Source of the DNA: Actinophytocola oryzae
GTDB lineage: Bacteria > Actinomycetota > Actinomycetes > Mycobacteriales > Pseudonocardiaceae
Length of the DNA: 64,000 nucleotides
Reading direction: 5' to 3'
Assembly: GCF_004364325.1 (NCBI RefSeq)
Contig: NZ_SOCP01000007.1
Location: forward strand, 410,253-474,252
Every line of letters begins with the position of its first letter. Position 1 is the stretch's first letter. Positions 15,993 through 23,578 of this stretch are shown one piece after another. A program made the position numbers and the translations under genes. The notes under the pieces were generated by a model, which saw only the letters and a program-made list of their open reading frames with translations, had not been told where the DNA came from and searched no databases.

Positions 15993-16367
15993 ATGAACCT
16001 GTTCCGGGTGGCCGTGCTGGTGCTGCGGTGCCGGACCCGCTCGACCGAGGAACTCTTCGGGCAGGCGGCGGCCACGCCCGTGGCGCGGCGGACACCGGCA
16101 CAGCCCGCCGCGACGTCGGTGCGACGGGCTCGCGCGGTGCAGCGCCTGTTGTGCGGCTTCCACAACCCGTTGCGGGAGAACGCCGTGGTCGCGCTCGCAC
16201 TGCGCGCGACAGGACACCCCGCGGATCTCGTGGTCGGCTGCGAACCGGTCCCGATCTCCGGTGGCAGGCGGTTGTTCTCCTGGCTCGAGGTGGCGGGCAG
16301 GACGGAAGGAACCACCCTGCCGGCGCCCGCGTTCTACCCGGAGCTCTGGAGGTTCCCGGCATCATGA
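15993..16367 (+). CDS. Lasso B2-type transglutaminase-like leader peptidase homologue, catalytic His missing
   Basis: The 124-residue protein resembles the C-terminal part of lasso-peptide B2 proteins. A conserved Cys sits in RLLCGFHNPLRENAVVALAL (Cys54), followed by GHPADLVVGCEPV and SWLEVAGR. In active B2 proteases the latter motif reads AHAWVEV and supplies the catalytic His; here the His position is Phe95. It may therefore be a binding partner, or use another residue. A perfect GGAGGAGG at 15977-15984 supports ATG 15993. Its stop overlaps the next ATG. Confidence 0.65.
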   Translation: MNLFRVAVLVLRCRTRSTEELFGQAAATPVARRTPAQPAATSVRRARAVQRLLCGFHNPLRENAVVALALRATGHPADLVVGCEPVPISGGRRLFSWLEVAGRTEGTTLPAPAFYPELWRFPAS

Positions 16368-17902
16368 GCACCGTCGCCAACCTCGCGCCCACGACGCCCG
16401 CGTGTGAGCACGGTGGTCGTCCCACCGGCTTCTCCGCCACCTTCGACCCGACGCGACCCGCGAGCGCGGTGACCGTCGGCTACTCCTGCGGCTGCCGGCG
16501 ACCCGTCGACGCGCCGGTCACGATCTCGCCCTTCCGCTCGGCGTCACCGCTCACCACGACCACGTGCGACCCGGCACGGCGCACGGTCCGCCGCGGTCCA
16601 CTCGCGACGGTGCCGGTCTTCTACACCCGCACCGACAACGGCGTGGTCCACGTCGGCACCGCGTTGTCGCGCCTGCACACGGACTCGGCGGTGTCGGTCG
16701 CCGCACTCGGCGCGGCCCTGGCCGGACAGCCGCTGCCCAGCCCGCTCACGCCGTCGACCGACGTCTTCCGCCTCGCCACGGGAGCCGCGCTGCGGTGCCT
16801 GGACAACGATCGTGGCGTGCGGCTGCACCTGGAGGAACTCGACTGGCGGGAACTGTTGCCTGCGGGCTTTCGCCGTGCCGAGCCGCGAGAGCTGCTCCGC
16901 ACGGCGCTGGTCACCGCGCTGGCCGACTCGCAGGCCGACCTCGTCGCGGTCAGCGGTGGTCCCGCCTCCACCCTGCTCGCCGCGCTGGCCACGCCCCTCC
17001 CGGCCCGGCACGTCTCCGTGCGGATGCCGGTGCTCGACCGGCGAACGGTGGCGGTCGGCCGGTTCGCCGACGTCGGTCTGCCCGAGATCGACGTCGTGGA
17101 CGGCACGGCGGACTGGGCGGCGGTGCGGGACGGGGACGTGCCGGTCCTGCCGGAACACTGCGACCCGTGGTTGGACCGGGTGGCCGGCGAGGCGACCGGG
17201 AGCGTGGTGAGCGGCTACGGTCTCGGGCTTCTCCTCGCCGCCGCGGGCCGTCGGGAGCGCCCCCGCCGTCGGGACCTGCTCACCGGCGAACAGGTCTCCC
17301 CGGAACTGTGGGGCAGGTCGTTCTTCCGCCGGGCACCGGCGGCCGGCGTGCACGACGTGCCACCCCACTGGTTCGGACCCGAGGCGTTGGCCGCGCTGCG
17401 CACCGCACAGGCCGCGGCGGCCACGAACCACCTCGTCCCCGAGGGGCGGGCCGACCGGTGGCTCGGACCGTTGCTGTCCCAGCTGACCGCGCTGCTGGAC
17501 GGGTGCGGGCTCAGCCGGGTCGACCACACGGCCGGGGACCGTCCCGCACCGCTGCTGCCCGGCCTGCACCCGGCGGTCGTCGGGGCGGCCCTGGCGCTCG
17601 CCGCCCGGGGCCGTTCCCTCGCACCGGTCGATCTGCTGCCGGACGGGTGGCGCCCGGCCGACCCGCCCGTCGGTGGCCGGGACCGGCTCTTCGCGGCCGC
17701 CTACGTGTCCGAGCGCCTGGCCACGGCGTCGGCGCGCGCCGACCTCCTGCGGCGGCTCGGCGACGGCGGCTGGGTACGGGCCGACCGGCTCGCCGTCGTG
17801 CTGGCGGAGCCCGGAGCGCGGCTCGCGAACAGTTGGCCGCTGCACCGCCTGCACGTGCTGGCCACGACCCATCGCGACCTCATGACGGGAGCACGATCGT
17901 GA
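16364..17902 (+). CDS. Asparagine-synthetase/lasso-cyclase-like protein with degenerate PP-loop
   Basis: The 512-residue protein has the size and layout of lasso-peptide macrolactam synthetases (asparagine synthetase B homologues). A degraded glutaminase-like N-terminus carries several Cys, and the ATP-pyrophosphatase region starts VAVSGGPASTLLAAL (197-202 = SGGPAS). Normal enzymes have SGGxDS with an Asp that binds Mg-pyrophosphate; here it is Ala201. The C-terminal segment VGAALALAARGRSLAPVDLLP resembles the usual end of the synthetase domain. It may be an altered cyclase or a scaffold. It is coupled by 4-base overlaps to both neighbours. Confidence 0.65.
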   Translation: MSTVANLAPTTPACEHGGRPTGFSATFDPTRPASAVTVGYSCGCRRPVDAPVTISPFRSASPLTTTTCDPARRTVRRGPLATVPVFYTRTDNGVVHVGTALSRLHTDSAVSVAALGAALAGQPLPSPLTPSTDVFRLATGAALRCLDNDRGVRLHLEELDWRELLPAGFRRAEPRELLRTALVTALADSQADLVAVSGGPASTLLAALATPLPARHVSVRMPVLDRRTVAVGRFADVGLPEIDVVDGTADWAAVRDGDVPVLPEHCDPWLDRVAGEATGSVVSGYGLGLLLAAAGRRERPRRRDLLTGEQVSPELWGRSFFRRAPAAGVHDVPPHWFGPEALAALRTAQAAAATNHLVPEGRADRWLGPLLSQLTALLDGCGLSRVDHTAGDRPAPLLPGLHPAVVGAALALAARGRSLAPVDLLPDGWRPADPPVGGRDRLFAAAYVSERLATASARADLLRRLGDGGWVRADRLAVVLAEPGARLANSWPLHRLHVLATTHRDLMTGARS

Positions 17903-18123
17903 GAGCACGGCTCAACCCCGGGTTCGCGGTGCACGCCATGCCGTTCGGTGGCGCGGTGCTGGCGGACCGGGAACGGCTGGCGGTGGTCGAGGTGGACGAG
18001 GACGTCGCCCGCGTGGTCACCGGCGGGCTCGTGGTGGATGTCGACGGGTTGCCCGAGCGGTTGCGCCCGCGTCTGGTCGCGGGGATCGCGGAAGGCTGGC
18101 TGAGTGTGGAGGAACCGGCATGA
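17899..18123 (+). CDS. PqqD-like small protein (RiPP recognition element candidate)
   Basis: The 74-residue protein reads like a PqqD/B1 recognition domain: a beta-rich start (RLNPGFAVHAM, GGAVLADRERLAVVEVDEDVARVV) and a C-terminal helix pair (LRPRLVAGIAEGWLSVEEP). In lasso and many other RiPP pathways such a domain binds the leader and presents it to the peptidase and cyclase. It is encoded as a separate chain directly after the cyclase-like gene, starting at GTG 17899. Fold assignment rests on size, pattern and neighbours; it could also be a family specific to these clusters (actinodefensin-type clusters carry small associated proteins). Confidence 0.55.
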   Translation: MRARLNPGFAVHAMPFGGAVLADRERLAVVEVDEDVARVVTGGLVVDVDGLPERLRPRLVAGIAEGWLSVEEPA

Positions 18124-18893
18124 CTGGTGTGGTGCTGATGGGTTGGTCGCTCGCGGTAGCGGTGGTCGCGGCGAGCGTGCTGGCGAAGCTGGTCGACTGG
18201 ACGGCCACCCGCGCGGCGTGGCCGGTCCGGTCCAGGAGGTGGCGATGGCTGCTGGGACCCGGGCAGGTGGTGTCCGGTGAGGTGGTGGTGGTCGCCCTGA
18301 CGCTGTTGCCACTGCCCGGTCGGAGCCGCCTGCTCGTGCTGGCCGCGTTGTACGTCGGCTACGCGGTGGCCGGTCTGGTCCTCCGCGGCCGGCCGTGCGC
18401 GTGCTTCGGCACCACTCTCGCCACCCGGTTCGGGTGGCGGCACGCCGCGCTGTGCGCCGCCGTCGCGGCACTTCTCGGTGCGGGCGCCTTCGCGTCGCCG
18501 TCCACGGTGGACGCGAGTGTCGCGGCGGCCGCCGGGATCGTGGTCGGGGTGGTCGCGATGAGTGGCGTGTACCTGCGCCGCCGCGTGGCCCGGCAGCGGA
18601 TCACCGACCCCGCCAAGCTCGCCCTGGTCGACCACGTCGTCGTCTACGGCTCCACCGGGTGCCCCGGTTGCCGGGGCGTGTGGGCGCAGCGTGACCAGCT
18701 CGCGGCGCTCGCGTCCTGCGACGTGGCCTTCGAGCTCGTGTCGGAGAAGGAGGCCATGGCGCGGGCCGGCGGCGCCATCCCCGCGGCCATCGGGTACGAC
18801 CGCCACGGCGACCGCGTGTTCGGCCCGGCGGTCGGTCTGGCGGCCATCCGCGCGATGTTCACCGGCACCACCCGCGAGATGGCGCCTCGGTGA
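18120..18893 (+). CDS. MauE-like membrane protein fused to thioredoxin-like CPGC domain, probable disulfide-forming system
   Basis: The 257-residue protein has four predicted membrane spans resembling MauE/DoxX redox proteins, including the C-x-C-F-G motif at Cys93/Cys95. A soluble segment (from about residue 165) has a thioredoxin-type active site, C181-P-G-C184. MauE is needed for disulfide formation in methylamine dehydrogenase, and VKOR-thioredoxin fusions are a functional analogue. Here it would oxidise the 11-Cys peptide during or after export. GTGA/ATGA overlaps on both sides place it firmly in the operon. Confidence 0.75.
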   Translation: MTGVVLMGWSLAVAVVAASVLAKLVDWTATRAAWPVRSRRWRWLLGPGQVVSGEVVVVALTLLPLPGRSRLLVLAALYVGYAVAGLVLRGRPCACFGTTLATRFGWRHAALCAAVAALLGAGAFASPSTVDASVAAAAGIVVGVVAMSGVYLRRRVARQRITDPAKLALVDHVVVYGSTGCPGCRGVWAQRDQLAALASCDVAFELVSEKEAMARAGGAIPAAIGYDRHGDRVFGPAVGLAAIRAMFTGTTREMAPR

Positions 18894-20806
18894 GGACACC
18901 CGAGGCGCTGCGCGGGTACGTCGAGGAGTTGCTCGGCCGGTCCGTGACGCCCCGGGTCGACGCGTCCCCGGACGGCGTGTGGGCGTGCGTCGGACCTGAG
19001 GACGCGGAGGTAACAGCGGGAACGGTGGCCGTGCACCGCGCTGCCGCGTCGGTCGAGGATGGGTGGGTGCTGCCCGAACTCGTCCCCGGCACGGTGGCGT
19101 GGGCGCCGACCGGGGCCGTGCTCGCAGGCTACGGAGAACGCGACGGCGTCCTGGTCCCGGGTGTGGCACGCCTGGAGGAACGGTCGGTGCGGTGGTTCGA
19201 CGTGCCGGCCGGTCCGCTGCCGATGGCGTGGCTCGACTGCCACCGCCTGGTCGTCCCCGTGTCCGTCACCGAACCGTCCGCGCCGCCCGTGCCCGCCGTC
19301 TTCGAGGCCGACCGCTTCTCCCGGGTGCGGGTCCTCTGCGCGGATGTGCCACCACCGCGGCGATACACTCTGTCCACACTGGACATCCGCGACGGGACCG
19401 TCGGCGCGCTCTCCCTGCCCACCGCGTCCTACCACGCGCTGCACGCCTGTCCGTGCGGCGGTCACCTCGTCGCGGGCACGGCCGACGCCGTCGTCCTGGC
19501 CGATCTCCCGGCCGGGGTCGCGCGGCCGCTCGAGCCGAACCCCGTCGGCGTCGGCTGGTTCCGCGACGGCACCACGGAGTTCCTCGTTTCTCTCCTGTCC
19601 ACCCGGCACGGCACGGAGATCCGCGCCCGCACGCCGGACGGCGCCGACCGGATCGTGGGCGTCGTCCCTGGCGCGCCGCTGTACCACTCGTTCGCGCCGC
19701 CGGCGCCACGCCTGTTGCTCGGCGACCCCGGCACCGGCACCGCGAGCCACCTCGTCCTCATCAGCCCGGGTGCCGACGGTCCGGCCGTCCGGTCGTGGCG
19801 GATCGACGGCAGGCCGTTGACGCACGCGCGTGTCGCGGCGGTCGACGAGTCCGCGGGAGTCCTGCGTGCGGCGGTCGTCGAAACGCGGCGGACCCGGTCC
19901 CTGGTGCGGCTCCTGACCGAGGACACCCCGGGCGGGGGCGTGGTGTGGACCGGCCGCCGGCATGCCGACGCGACCGGTCTCGGGCTGCTCGGCGTGGAAG
20001 ACTGGGCCGGGGGAGCGGTCCGCCTGGCCGGTCCGGGACCGGACCCACCGCGTCGCGTCCGGCTCCGCGACACCCGGATCGTCGGCGAACCGGACGAACT
20101 GGCGGCGCGGGTGTTGCTGCACCCGCCGGCCGACGGACAGGCGCCGGTGGCGACCGCGGTGTCGTTGCTGCCGCGGCTCGCCGGTCCGCGCTCGCGGGCA
20201 CCGGGCCTGCTCACCGAACACGTGCACTGGCTGACCCGGCTGGGTTTCGCCGTTGCGGCGGTCGACGTGCCGCTGCGCTGGTGGCCGGAGGTGCCGGACG
20301 AGAGGATCCGGGCAGAAGCCGTGTCGACGATCACCGCCGCGGTCACCTCGTCCGGCCTGACGGGTCGCCTCGTCGTCCACGGCCACAGCTTCGCGGCGAC
20401 GCTGGCCCTGCAGGCACTCGCGGACACGGACCTCTTCGCGGCGGCCATGGTGTCGGGCGGCGGGTACTGCCGTTCGCTGACACCGCTCGGTTTCCAGTAC
20501 GAGAAACGCGCGTTGTGGGCGGCGGAGCGGGTCTACCGGGACTTCGACGCCGTCCTGTCCGCACCCCGCATCCGCCGCCCGGTCCTGATCGTGCACGGGC
20601 AACGGGACCGCAACCCGGCCACCCCACCCGAGGCGGCTGTCCTGTTGTTCCAGTGCCTCACAGCTCTCGGCACGCCGAGCCGCCTGGTCCTCCTCCCCGA
20701 TGACGGCCACCGCGTGCGCACCCGCGGCGGGCGCGCCACGCTGCTCAGCGAACAGGCCGCGTGGATGTACCGATGGGCCACCACTACCGCCGAGGAGTCG
20801 ACATGA
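18890..20806 (+). CDS. S9-family (prolyl-oligopeptidase-type) serine peptidase
   Basis: The 638-residue protein has an N-terminal propeller-like region (to about residue 380) and a C-terminal alpha/beta-hydrolase domain. The triad is visible as Ser500 in HGHSFAA, Asp573 in GQRDRNPAT and His607 in DDGHRV. S9 peptidases cut short peptides that can enter the propeller. As last gene of the coupled operon it may trim the leader or mature the peptide, compensating for the apparently defective B2 homologue. No signal peptide is seen, so it should act in the cytosol. GTG 18890 overlaps the previous stop. Confidence 0.82.
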   Translation: MRTPEALRGYVEELLGRSVTPRVDASPDGVWACVGPEDAEVTAGTVAVHRAAASVEDGWVLPELVPGTVAWAPTGAVLAGYGERDGVLVPGVARLEERSVRWFDVPAGPLPMAWLDCHRLVVPVSVTEPSAPPVPAVFEADRFSRVRVLCADVPPPRRYTLSTLDIRDGTVGALSLPTASYHALHACPCGGHLVAGTADAVVLADLPAGVARPLEPNPVGVGWFRDGTTEFLVSLLSTRHGTEIRARTPDGADRIVGVVPGAPLYHSFAPPAPRLLLGDPGTGTASHLVLISPGADGPAVRSWRIDGRPLTHARVAAVDESAGVLRAAVVETRRTRSLVRLLTEDTPGGGVVWTGRRHADATGLGLLGVEDWAGGAVRLAGPGPDPPRRVRLRDTRIVGEPDELAARVLLHPPADGQAPVATAVSLLPRLAGPRSRAPGLLTEHVHWLTRLGFAVAAVDVPLRWWPEVPDERIRAEAVSTITAAVTSSGLTGRLVVHGHSFAATLALQALADTDLFAAAMVSGGGYCRSLTPLGFQYEKRALWAAERVYRDFDAVLSAPRIRRPVLIVHGQRDRNPATPPEAAVLLFQCLTALGTPSRLVLLPDDGHRVRTRGGRATLLSEQAAWMYRWATTTAEEST

Positions 20807-21000
20807 CGGACTCCGGTGGGAAACTCGCCGCACCGGCACCACCCTCGGTGACCCGATCGAGCTGCAGGCACTGCTCGCGACCGGCGACACCGCCATCGGC
20901 GGACTGTCCGTCAAGGTCGTGCCAGCCGCGGACGGCAACGCCGAGTTCGAGGTCACCCGGGCGCCCGGCTGAGCCGGCGGGCGTGATCGCTGGAGTAACG
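20807..21000 (+). pseudogene. Ketosynthase fragment after the peptide operon
   Basis: In the frame ending at TGA 20970-20972, translation gives TGTTLGDPIELQALLAT, the conserved polyketide ketosynthase motif that normally follows the active-site His. It is followed by about 30 unrelated residues. No start codon or flanking ketosynthase sequence is present. This is a scrap of a PKS gene, probably left by rearrangement. A nominal ATG at 20803 in another frame gives no recognisable protein. Confidence 0.55.
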
Positions 21001-21001
21001 G

Positions 21002-21316
21002 TCAGACCTCGGACTCGCGTTCTTGGAACTCGCGTGGGGAGAGGCCGTGGAGGCGGGTGAAGGCGGTGCTGAAGCTCGGTAGGTGGGCGTAGCCGACGCG
21101 GCGGGCGACGGCGCCGGGCCTGGCGCCGCCGACGAGCAGATCGCGGGCGATGCGCATGCGGGCGGCGTAGCGCCAGCGAGCGAAGGTCATGCCGGTCTCG
21201 TCGCGGAAGGCTCGGTGGACCTCGGCGGGGACGTCGAACGCGGCCGACTCGCGGGAGACGTCGATGTGGCGCAGGTAGTCCATCGCGGCCGCGCGGGCAC
21301 GCGGATCGGTGGGCAT
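21002..21316 (-). pseudogene. AraC-family regulator, C-terminal DNA-binding part only
   Basis: The 104-residue frame contains both helix-turn-helix units of an AraC regulator (RWRYAARMRIARDLLVGG, then VARRVGYAHLPSFSTAFTRL and LSPREFQ). A complete AraC protein of this kind has a ligand domain of about 170 more residues, and nothing matching it precedes the start. It is either a stand-alone HTH protein or, more likely, a 5'-truncated gene, since the surroundings are debris. Confidence 0.6.
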
Positions 21317-21970
21317 CGGGACCGTCAGCGCTCGTTGCGTGGCGACCCCCCGTCATCGTTCGTGGCGGCGTTCGCCAAGGAGTTCGGCCACACCCCCGGA
21401 CAACGTCGCGCAGTCGGACATTCCCCCGTCTGACCTGCGTACCGGGTCGGGCCGGTAGGCGTCGTTGACCTGCTTGAGCCGATCCAGAACCGCGAACGAG
21501 GTCCAGGTTCTCGTCGGCCCGCGCGACCGGCGCGGTGTCGTCACCGGCGGACCTGCCGCCCTCGCGCAACGCGGCCAGGCCGGTGGCGAAGACCGCGGCC
21601 TCGCGGACCCCGCTGGCGTGCGGCCGGCGAACGTCCTGGATGCCGACGGACGGCGACGCCGCGGCGAGCACCGACCTGGCCACCCCAGCCGGAATCACAC
21701 CACGCCGGACGGCTCGCTACTCGTCACCGACGTCGGCGACCACCAGGTGTACTCGGTGGCCGACGGCGTACTGCACGTCCTCGCCGGGCTCGGCTGTACG
21801 GCACCAGAGTTCGCCCGGCCCGCACCAGGTACTCTCGGCACGACCCGGATGTCCAATGTGGACCAACAGGTTCACGCGACGCGGACGTCAGTGTTCTGTA
21901 AGGACTTTCTCCCTTCGATCGTGCCAGGCTTTGTCCGGTTGGCCGGTTCTGGTGGGAGGGGTTCTGGTTC
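21317..21970. pseudogene. Mixed gene debris: second AraC tail, oxidase tail and NHL-repeat scrap
   Basis: On the plus strand 21345-21432 encodes PPSSFVAAFAKEFGHTPGQ, the very end of another AraC regulator. On the minus strand about 21440-21500 encodes AVLDRLKQVNDAYRPDPVR, which resembles the C-terminus of BBE-type FAD oxidases. On the plus strand about 21690-21780 encodes TPDGSLLVTDVGDHQVYSVA, an NHL/SMP-30-like repeat. None has a start or a full domain. Several unrelated fragments within 650 bp indicate repeated deletion and recombination. Confidence 0.55.
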
Positions 21971-23578
21971 ATGCGTAACCTTGCGACCGGCGCGATCACA
22001 GGAGTTCTCTGTGCCGCGCCGATCATGGCCCTGCAGGGGATGGCCCATCCCTGGAGCGGTGTGTACGCCCTCGGCGCGGGCGTCGTCGTGGCGGCGGTGA
22101 GCGGGCGTGGACGGACGAACGCGGCGGTGGTCGCCTCGGGTGGCGTGCTCATCGGCGTGCTCGGCTGGTTGCTGGTCCCGCTCACGCTCGAACCCCTGCT
22201 GCGGGGCGACCTGCCGACGTGGTCCGCCGCAGCCGTTCTGCGGACCTATCCGGTGCTGGTCGCGGATGTCCTGCACGGCGGGCTGACCGGGTTCTTACTC
22301 GCACTGCTGCCCGCCGCCAACCGGGACCCACGGCCGGCTCGACCGGAGCGGGAACTCGCCAGGATCGTCATCGTGGGCGGCGGGTTCGCCGGCGTCAACG
22401 CGGCGAAGAGGTTCGAACGGCTCGCGGTCCGCGGGGTCCCGCTGGACGTCACGCTGATCAGCGACTCGAACTTCCTGTTGTTCACGCCGATGCTCGCGGA
22501 GGTGGCATCCGGCGCACTGGAACCGACCCACATCAGCGCACCGGTTCGACCGGCCGTGTCGCACACCCGCTTCCGAAACGGCCGGGTGCGCAAGTTCGAC
22601 GCGGAGGCCCGCGTCGTCCACCTGGGTGACGAGCTGGTTCCCTACGACCACCTGGTGCTCGCGGTGGGATCCGTGCCCCATTCCTTCAACCTGCCAGGTG
22701 TGTCCGACCACGCGTGGACCCTGAAGAACCTCACCGACGCCACACGGCTGCGCAACCACGTCGTCAGGCAGCTGGAGACGGCCGACAACGAACCGAATCC
22801 CACACAACGCAGGCGGCTGCTGACGTTCGTGGTGGCCGGGGCGGGCTTCGCGGGAACCGAGACGATCGCGGAGCTCTTCGATCTCGTGCACCGGGTCGCG
22901 CACTACTTTCCCGGAATCGGCCCCGACGAGCCGCTCTTCGTCCTAGTTCATTCCGGCGACAGGATCCTTCCCGAGATGTCCCCCGAGTTGGCCGGCTACG
23001 CACTGGAACGGCTGCGCGCCAGGGGAATCCGCTGCCAGCTCGACACGCGGGTCACGGCCGCGACCGCGGACGGAGTCACACTGAACGACGGTTCCTCGGT
23101 CACCACGAACACCTTCGTATGGACTGCCGGCAACCGGCCGAGTCCGCTCGTGGGACACGATGCGCTCGACACGGACTCATGCCTGCGTGCCGTTGGAATG
23201 GAAAACGTCTGGGCAGTGGGTGACTGCGCCCGGATTCCCGATCCGGACGGTACGCACTACCCGCCGACCGCCCAGCACGCGCTGCGACAGGGGCGCGCGG
23301 TCGCGGACAACATCGCGGCCGTGCTCCGCGGACGTGATCCGGTCGAGTTCCGGTTCCGGACACTCGGCATGCTGGTCGCCTTGGGGCATCGGACGGCCAT
23401 CGCGGACATCCGGGGCCGCCGGTTCTCCGGCCTCGCCGCATGGCTGCTGTGGCGCGGGATCTACCTCGCGAAGCTGCCGGGCCTCGACAAACGGATCAGA
23501 GTGCTGATCGACTGGCTACTGGATCTGGTGTTCCCCCGGGACATCGTCGTCACCAGCCCGGACGGGGTGAAGAGATGA
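21971..23578 (+). CDS. Type II NADH dehydrogenase-like FAD oxidoreductase with fused N-terminal membrane domain
   Basis: Residues about 1-115 form three to four membrane spans. Residues about 125-535 are an NDH-2-type two-dinucleotide-fold enzyme: IVIVGGGFAGVNAA binds FAD, FVVAGAGFAGTETIAE binds NAD(P)H and WAVGDCARIPD is the second FAD motif. NDH-2 passes electrons from NADH to quinone on the membrane without pumping protons. The extra domain shares the pattern LTLEPLLRGDLPTW with repeats in the next gene, so the two proteins probably assemble. A TTA codon occurs at 22295-22297. The next gene overlaps by ATGA. Confidence 0.82.
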   Translation: MRNLATGAITGVLCAAPIMALQGMAHPWSGVYALGAGVVVAAVSGRGRTNAAVVASGGVLIGVLGWLLVPLTLEPLLRGDLPTWSAAAVLRTYPVLVADVLHGGLTGFLLALLPAANRDPRPARPERELARIVIVGGGFAGVNAAKRFERLAVRGVPLDVTLISDSNFLLFTPMLAEVASGALEPTHISAPVRPAVSHTRFRNGRVRKFDAEARVVHLGDELVPYDHLVLAVGSVPHSFNLPGVSDHAWTLKNLTDATRLRNHVVRQLETADNEPNPTQRRRLLTFVVAGAGFAGTETIAELFDLVHRVAHYFPGIGPDEPLFVLVHSGDRILPEMSPELAGYALERLRARGIRCQLDTRVTAATADGVTLNDGSSVTTNTFVWTAGNRPSPLVGHDALDTDSCLRAVGMENVWAVGDCARIPDPDGTHYPPTAQHALRQGRAVADNIAAVLRGRDPVEFRFRTLGMLVALGHRTAIADIRGRRFSGLAAWLLWRGIYLAKLPGLDKRIRVLIDWLLDLVFPRDIVVTSPDGVKR

